From Ulva prolifera (taxonomy: Eukaryota; Chlorophyta; Ulvophyceae; Ulvales; Ulvaceae): 64,000 nt of DNA. Location: assembly GCA_023078555.1 (NCBI GenBank), contig CM041203.1:5354538-5418537 (forward strand). Reading direction: 5' to 3'. Positions 1 through 10,443 of the stretch are shown in pieces. The position numbers and the translations under genes are program-made. Numbering within the stretch: position 1 is the first letter of the stretch; each line of letters begins with the position of its first letter. Under the pieces are notes generated by a model that worked only from the letters and a program-made list of their open reading frames with translations, did not search any database and was not told the DNA's origin.

Positions 1-326
1 GATTAAGCGTGCGCAAGGCAGCTTCATCTGCCTGCAGCAGACTTGATGTACCCAGCATGGTCAGCACACGCTTGCACACACTTGGCAGGCCACAGCCAGC
101 ATAGCCCGCAACCTCAATTTCAGTCTACTTCCTTCACCAACTCATTGCTCAACGGCTCATATCGCATTGAGGCTGGTCCCTGATCCGGTCAGTGATGGGC
201 AATGTTCACAAACTTTTATCCCTGCTCCTAGGCTGGCCAGTTGATCCATGAGACTGCACACGTCATGTCTTCACTGGTCCTCTGGTCAAAAGCGCGTGCT
301 GTCACGAGAAAGATGGTGCTTTGCAG
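1..326. other. Left-edge sequence, intron or upstream exon of the translocator gene
   Basis: No exon could be established here. Because the first recognisable translocator exon opens at an acceptor (TTTGCAG ending at 326) and lacks a start codon and plastid transit peptide, at least one exon must lie upstream, either here or beyond the window edge. The stretch is most simply intron. Confidence 0.4.
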
Positions 327-3300
327 CCAGCGAACTTCAAGACAGCAGCTGCAGCCATTGCGGTGGGGCTCCTCATCCGCTTTGTGATTCCATGCCCAGC
401 AGAACTCACCCTCCAGGCCTGGAGCGTCCTCGCCATCTTCGTCTCCACCATCATCGGTATGCCACACTCACTGTATCGCCCTGCCATCATTGCAAGAGCT
501 AGCCACGCTTCACCTGAGCCCCCTTTGCTCCAGGCAGCTCCTTTTGTCTGCGCCGACCAGCTGTTGCACTCACCGTACACTATTTTCCCACAAAAAAAAA
601 CGCCATGTGAGTATGCATACATGCTTGATGGCACAGTCAGATTCATACGGACAATGGCAAAGTCATGTGCTGGCCTTCAGAAAGTGCAGACCTCTGGGAA
701 CAGTCATGCATGGGATTTCCCACTTTGTCCTGAGTGACTGCCGATCAGCATGGACTGTCCAGTAGCGTTCAAGCTGGAAGGCTCGTCGTTCTCTGGTCAT
801 GGCTTGTGATACGAATGGTCCCTTTGAGGCCCCAGTGTGTTGCCAGACTTCATTCATGCTGTCCACATTCTTCCCGAGGTCCCAGCCGCTGCTTTCACGT
901 CACCTCTGCCTCCAATCTCACACAGCTGCTCTCTGGCGCGAGCACACTTCATCACCACATCAAGACCATCACATGACAGCCACTGAAAATTTGTTGTCTT
1001 GTCACTCAGTGTATCCAAACACCATCCCACGCCGAACGGCGCAGCATGAGCATGATTGCTTCAGCTGCTGGCACCATACCGCTGTATGATGGACAGGCCA
1101 TGAGATCGTCGTCAATGGCAGACGCATCCAGTTCCGTCAATTGGACTGGCAGCATAGAGACCCAGATCACACCTTCACGATCCTCAAGACAGGCACAGCG
1201 GCTGCTGCAGACCTGCTCGTGTCACCTGCCGGGAAGCATTCCATGCGAGTTGTCCCCTGCACCAGCAACCTCGCGGCGACTCTGTGACGTGTCGGCTACA
1301 CCACAGATCCTTATCATGCTGAAATACGCCCCGTCGAGCCCGATCACCTAGATCAAACCTGATTATTTTGATATATTTTGTAGACGGCAGCCATGAAACG
1401 CCGAGATTCGACCTAACAGTGCTTCAGAGCTGTGATAGTTCAGTAAGACATGTGGCTATGTATGTTCCGCAAACTCACTTTATAGCACTTGACATATGGC
1501 CCCGTTCATGCGGAGTTGTCAGTGTCCTCCTCAGGACACAGCCAAGCAAATCCAGATTGACTCTGCTTTACACTGCTGATGTTTGCATCTACCGCTGAGC
1601 TGTGTATGTGCGCTGCAGGCCTCGTGCTGCAGCCCCTGCCTGTCGGCGCCTGGGCGTTCGCGGGGCTGACCGTCACCGTCGCCACCAAGACCCTCCCCTT
1701 TGCGACCGCCTTCGCAGCCTTCCGCAACGAGGTCATCTGGCTGATTGTCGTGTCCTTCTACTTCGCGCGCGGCTTCGAGAAGTGCGGCCTCGGCGACCGC
1801 ATCGCGAACCTCTTCGTCAAGCTCATGGGCAAGTCGACGCTCGGCCTCGCGTACGGCCTCGTCATCGCGGAGGGCATCATCGCGCCCGCGATGCCGAGCA
1901 CGAGCGCGCGCGCCGGCGGCATCTTCATGCCCATCATCAAGTCCCTCAGCGAGGCCGCGGGCTCGTACCCCGGCGAGACGAGCAAGAAGCTCGGCAGCTT
2001 CCTCGTGTTCACGATCCTCCACGTGCGCACCCCGCAGCACGCGCAGCGCACTGCTGGGTCCCTGCCATGCTCGCACACGCCCTGTCGCCTCCAGCGGGAG
2101 ACATTACTGACCACGGTGCCTGGGGGTGACGTGCGGCGCAGCAGTGATGTATGCTGGGTTCCCTATGCGGTGGTGCCCTGTCCCCGACTCACCCGGACCC
2201 GCTTGCTCGGATGGCGTCGCCCCCCATCGGGAGCCGCGTGTGATGACGGCTGCTGGCCGTGGCGCAGGGTGCAACCGTGATGCGTGTTGCTTTTGCCCCT
2301 GCGCGCATAGGGGCTGAGTGCGCGTGCCTCTCTGATTGAAAGACCAGGGTGTGTCTGGCTGCATGCTGGCGCGCGGCCTCTCATGCACGCCGCCGGCGGT
2401 GGCCCGCCGCTAACGCGCCCGCATCGCATGCAGGTGTCCAACTTCTCGTCCAACCTGTTCCTGACCGCCGCGGCGCAGAACCTGCTATGCATGGACCTCG
2501 CGGCGCAGGCCGGCGTCGCCGTGAGCTCGCCGTGGCTGACGTGGTTCATCGCGGCCGCGCCGCCATGCATTCTCGGCATGGTCCTCACGCCCCTCGTCAT
2601 GTACAAGGTGCGTGCCACTCAACGCCTGTGCTGTTGGAACATCATCTTAGCTTTGTTGACGAATTGGCCAAGCCAGGTGGGGAGTCGTCGTTTCTGGGTT
2701 GCTGGAGTGCTCGCGCCATGGGGTGTGGAGTCACTGCGACGCAACTAGCCGAGCGCTGCATGCCGTTTGAGGCGGCTGCGGGCCAAAGTTGACTGACGTC
2801 TGCTTTGGCGCGGTGCAAGCATGCATGAGGCTCTGCTGGGTTGCGTTGGGGGACACCATCAGCGGGATTGTGCGCTCCCGTACGACAGGCACCTGGGGAG
2901 CCACCTGCTGGGACACGCGGACACAAGCCATGGTTTTTGCACACGTGCCTCGCAGACAGGCCATTTCTGTGGCATGCATGCGTGATGGGCCATCACTGAT
3001 GGCCTTGGGTGACTGCATTGCGGCTCGTGCCGATTTCCATTGCGCGGCGGTGTTCCCGCATGCATGCCACCCCCCTCCACTCTGCACCCCTCCACTCTGC
3101 CCGTTCTGCGTGCGACTGTCTCTCTCTTCCTCTGACTCTATCCCGTATCCCGAGCCTCGCTGCATGCATGCAGCTGGATGAGCCGGGGCAGAAGGACACG
3201 CCCGAGGCGCCGAAGGCCGCGGCGGCGCGCCTCGAGGCGATGGGCCCGATGACGGTGCCCCAGAAGGTCATGGCGGCCACCCTCGGCGGCGCCGTCGTGC

Positions 3301-4479
3301 TGTGGATGTTCGGCGACCTCCTCGGCGTGTCGGCCGTCGTCGCCGCGATGATGGGCCTCACGGTGCTGCTCACCACCGGCGTCCTCGAGTGGGAGGACTG
3401 CCTCGGATACAAGCCCGCCTGGGACACCCTCACCTGGTGCGCGTTTTCTGGACCTTGGACTTCGGTAGCATTGGCTTGCCGTGTGACGTATAGATGGTTG
3501 CCGCACTCGCCTGGGACACCCTCACCTGGTGCGTGTGCTGTGCATGCTGTGGCTTTCATTTTTCTTTTGTCCTTGTTTGGCTCCTCGTGTGACCTCATAT
3601 ATGCATGGTGCAACCTCACGCATGCACATGCTGCGGAGCGCGTGCTGTGCATGCTGCGGCTCCCCGTGTTGCTATAAGCACATATGTCCCAACCCCACGC
3701 ATGCTGCGGCGGCATCGGCAGCCCGCTCGTGACCGGCGTTCAAGTGGTGTGGCATGCGCGCAGGTTCGCGGTCCTCATCGGCCTCTCCAACGCGATGAAC
3801 GAGCTCGGGGTGATCTCGTTCTTCGCGTCGCAGATCGGCAGCACCCTGTCGGCGATGAACCTCGGTTGGGGCCCGCTGTTCGGCCTCCTGCACGTCGCCT
3901 TCTTCTACATTCACTACCTCTTCGCCAGCCAGACCGCGCACGTCGGGGCGCTGTTCGCGGCCTTCCTCGCGCTCATGCTGGGCGCTGGGGTGCCCCCCAT
4001 GCTCGCTGTACTCACGCTCTCTTTCAACGTGCGCACTCCCGCCCCCTGCACTCTGATCGTCTGGCGGCGATACGGCGCAATGTCGCCGAGTATGCATGTT
4101 TCTGCGTCACACTGTGCACGTAGTCTCGAAGTCAGGACGAGACAGGTCTCACAGTTTCACGTGCACCCATCACCTGGTCACCTCATCTCCCGGACGATGC
4201 CACAATCGCTGTCTGACAAGATCATTGCATGATCGAAACATTAGAGCATGCTCCGGTGCACTTGCATTCGTGAGCCTGACGCGGCTGCCGGTCGCGCTGC
4301 AGAGTAACATGAACGGCGCAATCACGCACTACGCGTCCGGCCAGTCCGCCATCTTCTGCGGCAGCAACTACCCCTCCATCGCCGACGTCTTCAAGTACGG
4401 CTTCGTGCTCGCGATCCTCGGCTGGTTCTGCTTCGGCGTCGTCGGCATGGCCTGGTGGAAGGTCCTCGGCTACTTCTAG
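327..4479 (+). CDS. DIT1: Plastid dicarboxylate (2-oxoglutarate/malate) translocator, 5' partial
   Basis: This is a DASS-family (SLC13-like, Na_sulph_symp) carrier of the DiT type, which in plants exchanges malate for 2-oxoglutarate across the plastid inner envelope and so supplies carbon skeletons for ammonia assimilation. Six exons were read: 327-456, 1619-2022, 2434-2607, 3174-3436, 3764-4028 and 4303-4479. Phases agree at every junction, giving 470 residues before TAG. Segments characteristic of plant DiT1 include LVLQPLPVGAWAF, ATKTLPFATAFAAF, NEVIWLIVVSF, APAMPSTSARAGG, HYLFASQTAHVGA and the C-terminal FKYGFVLAILGW. Hydrophobic segments are spread along the whole chain, as expected of a polytopic carrier. 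The transit peptide is missing because the 5' end is outside the window. Exons are about 70% GC, whereas introns are more mixed and carry TGCATGCA runs. Family identity is strong; exact substrate (DiT1 versus DiT2) is inferred. Confidence 0.93.
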
Positions 4480-6372
4480 ACACACCGGCGCCCTCCCGGC
4501 CTCACGGCCCCCGCCGCCACGCGCCGTGGCCGCCTCGGCGACATCGCCGCGCGGCCGCTGCGAATCTCCAAAGTGGTGGCGGCCACAGGCAAGGGCCCTT
4601 GGCTGCTACCGCGAACGTTTTGAACGAGGATTGCGATGCCCCATCAGATAGCCGGATCTGTGAGGTGATCGTGGGTCACAGTTTGTGCAAGCACCAGGGG
4701 CGCCTGCTGCAGCGACCGGGGCGGTCTCTGTGGGGTGTGTAAAGCGATAGGCAACGGGGGCGGTGGGGGATGAGCTGCCGAGCGGGAACTGGCGATGTGC
4801 TACTGACGTGGAGTACATCGAACGTGTCCCTGCTGTGTTGACAACTCAGCAGATCTGTAGCGCGGTCACACATATTCACTGCGCGGAAGGGACGATGTAC
4901 CAATGGAATGGAGGTGTCGGGCAGGGCAGACAGGTGGAGCCAGTGTCTGACACCGCCATGCATGCTGCTGGGCCTGCAGGCGATTGCGGAGTGCATGCAT
5001 GCATGCAGAGGGGGCCCTCTGGTTGCAGCGGTCTCGGAGCCCTGTTTGTGCGGCGGCTGCGGGTGGATGTTGCCAGGCGTGCCGCGTGCCAGTGGGAGTG
5101 CCAGTGGGAGCGTGGCGGCCTGTAGTGGCGCAGTGGCATGCTGAGTCATGTGTCCTTGTACTGACCCCAGCATAAACTTCTCTGTTTGTGAGGTTCACCA
5201 CCAGGCGAGATCATGTCCTGGATGCTGCATTGTCATGCATGGCGAAACAGGTGTCCTGCCGACGCTGTGCTCCTGCAATGCTGGCAGACACTTGTTAGGC
5301 CCTAGCTTGCCAGGTCCCTGTATGGTTGGTACCCAGTAACTTGGGTCAGCCTGTTCAGCCATTGCTAGCGTGCTCTGCGTCGGCAATGATGGCAGGGCGA
5401 GGCGCCGTTGCTTTCATGGTGACTGCAGGGTGTGCAATGTTGGCGGCTGGGGAGAGCCAGGCTCATGTGGGGCACTGTTTGTCCTGACATCTGGAGACAC
5501 CGCATCGAAATTTGCACTGTAACGCTGTGAACGACATCAGCACTGTGAACGACATCAGCACTGGGACATGATTGCGTGCGAATCAGCTGGCGCTATGCAC
5601 GGTCGGCGCTGCTACAGGGTAGCCCCCTTGGGTGAACATGCACAGACTTGAGGTGTAGGTATCGGAAACATACGAGTGACCTCTGCTGCATGATTTGCAG
5701 ATCAACATTGCCAAGTAATGTAAACACAAGGTTGACACATAAGCCCAGATGCAATGTGCATGCAACAACGTTTGGGGTGACTTGAGCACGGATGAAGCAG
5801 GCGATTTGCCAGCGGTGCAGCCTGTGCTTGCTGCGCCGTGGATGGACCGCACATGTCAGCATGCATGGTGGCCTGCTGCTCGGAGCTCCGAGCAGCAGTG
5901 CAGAGCGCCCCCGCGGGGGCGCTCTGCACTTCCAGCTTAAGCAGCTGACTCACCAATCAGCATGGATCAAGCTCAAGAGATTCCCGGGAAATTTGAGCAT
6001 GCTTGGACCATTTCTACCATGTCTCCAGCGCAGCGTCTTGGATGATCCTGAGGCGCCTATCTCTGCTGATAGCTTCTCTCATGGTCATGTCCCAGATTAT
6101 CCAGCGCCTGGAACATTCGAACCGGCAGGAATATTCTCGAGGTGAAACAGCCAACATGCATTGCAATTCAGCTAGCGCGCCATGGCGGTCACTGACCAAC
6201 ATGACTGAAGCGTTCAGACCGCAATCAGAACTTGGGCAATATATGCTGCGAAAGGACGGGTCGGGGCATTCTTGCGTTGGACTGTACGATTGGTGTGGCT
6301 AGACTCTGTGCACGTAACAATTTCCATCTGCTGACCACAATTGTTCTTCGTTTTGTTTTACGCGGCCGTCAA
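4480..6372. other. Intergenic spacer with palindromes and small tandem repeats
   Basis: No convincing exon was found. The spacer holds several TGCATGCA runs (for example near 4992-5006), a tandem duplication of a 19-nt unit at about 5524-5562, and a pair of adjacent perfect palindromes at 5873-5930. The promoter of the downstream gene should lie toward the right end, but no clear TATA box was seen. Confidence 0.5.
5873..5930. repeat. Two adjacent perfect palindromes (26 bp and 34 bp)
   Basis: Positions 5873-5898 form a perfect 26-bp palindrome centred on GGAGCTCC. Positions 5897-5930 form a perfect 34-bp palindrome centred on CCCGCGGG. They overlap by two bases. In RNA each would make an unbroken hairpin, and in DNA a cruciform. 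They lie about 440 bp upstream of the next start codon. Function is unknown. Confidence 0.9.
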
Positions 6373-9127
6373 ATGCTTTCATCGAAGGCTCCTTCAGTAT
6401 GCTCTCGGATGAGTGCGTTGTCAGCGCCCCGTCGCGCAGGTCGCGCAGTGGGCGCCCGCGCTGAGCCTGACGAAGCCAAGGCCCCAGTGCCAGTCACTCC
6501 TTCAGAGACCCCGGCTGCAGAGCCGGTTGTTACTGAACCAGTGGCTGTTCTTGATGTTGAGCCAGAGGCAGCAACACCGGAGGAGCCAGCGGAGGCTGAG
6601 GAGGTGACTTCCGACATGTTCTTCCAGCCACAAGCTGACATGCCACCTGCACTACACAATGTTGAGCCAGGTCTTCGCACGTCAATGGCTGTGTGTGCAA
6701 TTATGGGCTCATTGTGATGAATGTGGGGTGTCTTTGTTCGTACAACGTTGCCGTGATGGCGATCTGTGCCTCCAACGCAGGCGGAAGGGGCAGCGCGAGT
6801 GGATAGCCATTCTGGGAAAACCTAGAATTGGACCATGCCATTATGCTATGATGTAATTGTTTCAGCTTTTCACATGAATGACGCTTTACGATGCGTTCTG
6901 ACGGTGTATGTCGAATTGGATACACGCATCTGCGTGACCACGTACGATGGATGCACATACATGAGCACAAAACAGTACATATACACCAAGCTAAGCGTGA
7001 CGTGCAGATCAAATATGACTTGAAGGTTGAAGGCAAGCGGTTCGCCGTTGCCCAAGGTCAGCTGCCCGCTGTCGCTGGCGCTTCCCTCGGGCTGTTCCTG
7101 CGCGCAGGCACTGGCGCGCTTGTCCAGGGCTACTCACCCTCAGTCAAAGAGTCGGACGAAACCAAGTACACGCTACAGAACGTCGGCGGCCGCATGCTGG
7201 AAGAGACATCCCCGGTACTCGTCCCCAAAGTCTGTACACCCACACACACCAGGTATTGTGCTGCAGGAAGTCAACAGCAGCATGCATGCAGGCCATCGCC
7301 AGCTTTAAGAGGCCCGAGAAGCCGGTAGTAATCTACGAATTTGACGCCTGCCCGTTCTGCAAGAAGGTCAGGGAAATGGTGTGCTACCTGGACCTGGATG
7401 TGCTCTTCTACCCGTGCCCTCAAGGAGGCCCCAACTTCCGCCCCGAGGCGATCGCCAAGGGCGGCAAGTCTCGCTTCCCATACATGGAGGACCCCAACAC
7501 AGGCGCGGCGATGTACGAGTCCGATGACATCATCAAGTACCTGGCTGACACCTACGGTGACGGAACCGTGCCTCTGGCGCTGCGCCTGGGAGCTGCCACA
7601 GCCATCACTGCAGGTCTCTCAGGCATCGGCAGGTGTGCCCTCACTGCTCAGTGCTTCCTTGACCTCTGGTATCCACAATCTGATGTCCCGTCCTCCGATT
7701 CTCCAGTTGTGTACCAGCTCGCCAGCACACCTCCACCATGGAAGGCCTATGCACCTGCACTCACCGCCCCTGCCGCTCGGCCGTATTGCGTGCGCAACGC
7801 CTGCTCCTCATGCATGGCTCTGTGGCATATACACAGTGGTACTGATGTTCATGGCTCGGTCACATGCGGGATTCCTGTCCGCCATTGCGTCGGCTGACGA
7901 TGCGCTAGCACCCCCCTCCTCACCCGCCCACTGCGGTGAGCGACCGGCGGCGCGATGCTGACACGCACTGGCGCCGGCGACCGCTGCCGCACAAGTACCC
8001 CACACCCACCCCACCTGCTGCAGGATCGGCAAGGGCGGCCGCTACAGCCCCTCGACGCTGCCAGCGGAGCCGGTCGTGCTGTGGGCGTACGAGCCGTCGC
8101 CGTTCTGCCGCGTCGTGCGGGAGCGCCTCGTGGAGCTCGAGATCCCGCACCTCTTCCGCAGCACCGCCCGCGGCTCCGCGAAGCGGCAGGAGATGTTCGA
8201 CAAGTACGGCAAGTTCCAGGCGCCGCTGCTCGAGGTGCGCTCCCGGCGGCCGCGTGAGTCCCGGCACCCGCGGTGCTGGGTGGCCGTGTGTTCCGTCGCT
8301 CTGGCGTCTAATGGGTGGTCCTGCATCTCGGCACTGGCGGTGCTGGGTGGCCGCGTGTCTCGACGCGGGCGCCTGCTGGGGTGTGTGCGTGTGTTTGTTA
8401 CAAGGACCAAGTTGGAGGGGCCGGTGGCACCGCCAGGGCAACAAACAAGTGCACCAGCGCCGTCAGTGTATGCATGACACCTGCTGGCGTGTGCGTGAGC
8501 ACGGTCGTGGTGGTTAGGTGCGTGAGTCAGTGATGGCTTGCACACCGGCGATCCACTGAGGGTGTGCCTGCACACACTTCGGTGGTCCTTGTGTGACTGC
8601 GTTTCCGGATCCACTGCGGGTTGCCGGCAGGTCTGGAGGTCACAGTCCGATTGGGCGTGGCACGAATCGGGGGCTTCAACCCATGCGCGGCCGCGAAGTC
8701 GGACGGTGGCACACGTGTGCACGTGCGTAGCTGTGATCGCTTTGTTGCATCCATTGGGGGGCGTTGCTATCTCTGGACGTGTGCTCGTTCGTGTGTATTC
8801 GCGGGCCTGCAGCTCGCTCGGTATTGAGGCCAAGCGGCGGCTCCCGTTTCGGTGGGAACTCTCCCCGGTCGCATCCTCTCCGGCTGTATTGTGCAACCTG
8901 CGGCCCACGGTGTGTCTTCAGGCATACGATGTGCAAGCTGTGCAGACACAGCTGTGGCATGCTTAGCAGGGTGCTTGAGTGGTGGGGTGAACTGTGTTCA
9001 TCAGGCCTGCTGTTGCACACTGACCCTGACTTCTTGCGGTCTGCAGGACCCCAACACCAAGACAGCCCTGTTTGAGAGCGCAGACATCATCAAGTACCTC
9101 AACGAGACCTACGCCACATCTGCATAG
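6373..9127 (+). CDS. Plastid tandem GST_N/glutaredoxin-fold protein
   Basis: Five exons were modelled: 6373-6690, 7008-7229, 7292-7632, 8024-8234 and 9047-9127, giving 390 residues. The protein matches the architecture of plant proteins such as Arabidopsis At5g03880, with an N-terminal plastid-like leader (Ser/Ala/Arg-rich, from MLSSKAPS), an acidic Pro-Glu linker, then two thioredoxin-fold GST N-terminal domains. The first carries CPFC near residue 200 followed by VREMVCYLDLDV and GGPNFRPEA. The second carries SPFC near residue 320 followed by VVRERLVELEIPH. Each domain ends with a DPNTG/DPNTK segment and ESADIIKYL-type helix. The CxxC-like dithiol in the first half and the single cysteine in the second suggest glutathione or redox chemistry, but no substrate is known. 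Exons 2-5 are phase-consistent. The exon 1 donor at 6690 is the least certain junction. Intron 4 carries a copy of the TTACAAGGAC element. Confidence 0.88.
8398..8480 (+). mobile_element. TTACAAGGAC short element, copy in an intron
   Basis: This copy starts TTACAAGGACCAAG and has the family core GGTGGCACCGC, then AGGGCAACAA. It sits in intron 4 of the tandem GST_N gene. The flanks contain similar direct sequences, CCTGCTGGGGTGTGTGCGTG near 8372 and CCTGCTGGCGTGTGCGTG near 8480, which look like a diverged target-site duplication. Confidence 0.55.
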
Positions 9128-10443
9128 AGCAATGGCGACTTTCGAGGGATGAGGGTTAATGGCCTCGGCGGTGAAGGGTGTCCTGCTCACGGTGCCACGT
9201 CGCGGCACTCACATACAGGATGAGGTGTCGCGAGGAGTGTTTGGGATAGGCTTGAGATAGGAGTGAATCGAACTGTATACCTTGGCAGTCAACAGTGGCT
9301 GGTTTTGAGTGTTCAAAGATGGCCGTCATGTGGACATAGACATTGTAAGCAGTGCCATCTACAGTTGTCTGTGCACTCGATTTGTCAAACAGGCCGATAT
9401 GCCGTGAATGCATCATGCCGCACTAGTCTGATGCCAATTTGGTGTCTCTGATTCGTTGTGCAGGACTCGGTGGTGGTTTTATACTGTGGTCCCTTTGTGA
9501 AGGTGTTGTCACCTCCTCTTCGCGCCTTACATGCCCATAACCTGTTGCCTTGTGCTAAAGCGGTCTCAAAGGACTGGATGCAGCTGTGGATGAACAAACG
9601 TGCTGAATTTGTGGCTGTGCGCCTTCCCCGAACCATTCAAACGCTCTGCCGCGTTTGAGGCGAGGGACTGTCCGCCGTTATCGCACATGCTGCAGCTATC
9701 GAACCTGAATCATCCGTTTCCACACCTGCCGCTTTCCGATGTGAAATCCGCCTGCGACAAATTGGTGATTAAAAAACCTGAAGCATGCTTTTGAAGACGA
9801 GTTGCGCGTCAGCTGAAGATTGTCACGCAGGCACGTGTGCAGTTATCTATACGACACATTCGTCTGGCATCAGTTTCGAGGCGTTCGCCAAGCGCTGGCA
9901 TGAACGCAACAGGAAAGTACATGGCCACAGCGTCGGCGACAAAACAGCACCAGAGCGTGCACCTGTTGGTGGTGCGTTGATCCACAGGGACATTAGCCAG
10001 CGGCCCCTACTTATGAATTGTCCAATTGGTGGTCTGTGAGTCACAAATGCGCGAGGACGTTGCAGGATGACCCACGGAGCAGGTCGTCCAAGCGTGTCTA
10101 CCCGGGGCAATCAGCGAGCCGCGTGGATCAGGCAACTCCTACAGCTCGCGTGCCCACAGCCGACTCGGCAGTGTTTACGTCTCCGAATGAACAGACTTTC
10201 TGCTGTCGAGGCGTGTTGTCCGGTATCGGAGACTTGTCTGGAACTATTCGCACACCAGTGACCATCGTCGAATCAGGCAGGTGTATTGCGCTCTGGCACT
10301 GCATTGAGCATCGAAACATTGAAAATTGGTATAAATATACTTATTTGTTGCTGCTGCTTGTGTTAAATTTTACGCCGAAGGCTCGTGAGGCTGCTCTCGA
10401 CGTTGCAGCCTCGACGCTGTGTCGCAAGACAGCGAACCTCAGA
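9128..10443. other. Intergenic region and promoter area of the DDT gene
   Basis: Several short open frames occur here, but none has a recognisable product or convincing splice context. The right end holds the TATA box and short leader of the DDT-domain gene. Confidence 0.5.
10330..10337 (+). promoter_or_regulatory. TATA box of the DDT-domain gene
   Basis: TATAAATA lies 107 bp upstream of the ATG at 10444, in a local AT-rich patch. With the usual spacing, transcription would start near 10360 and leave an 84-nt leader. The placement agrees with the chosen start codon. Confidence 0.55.
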
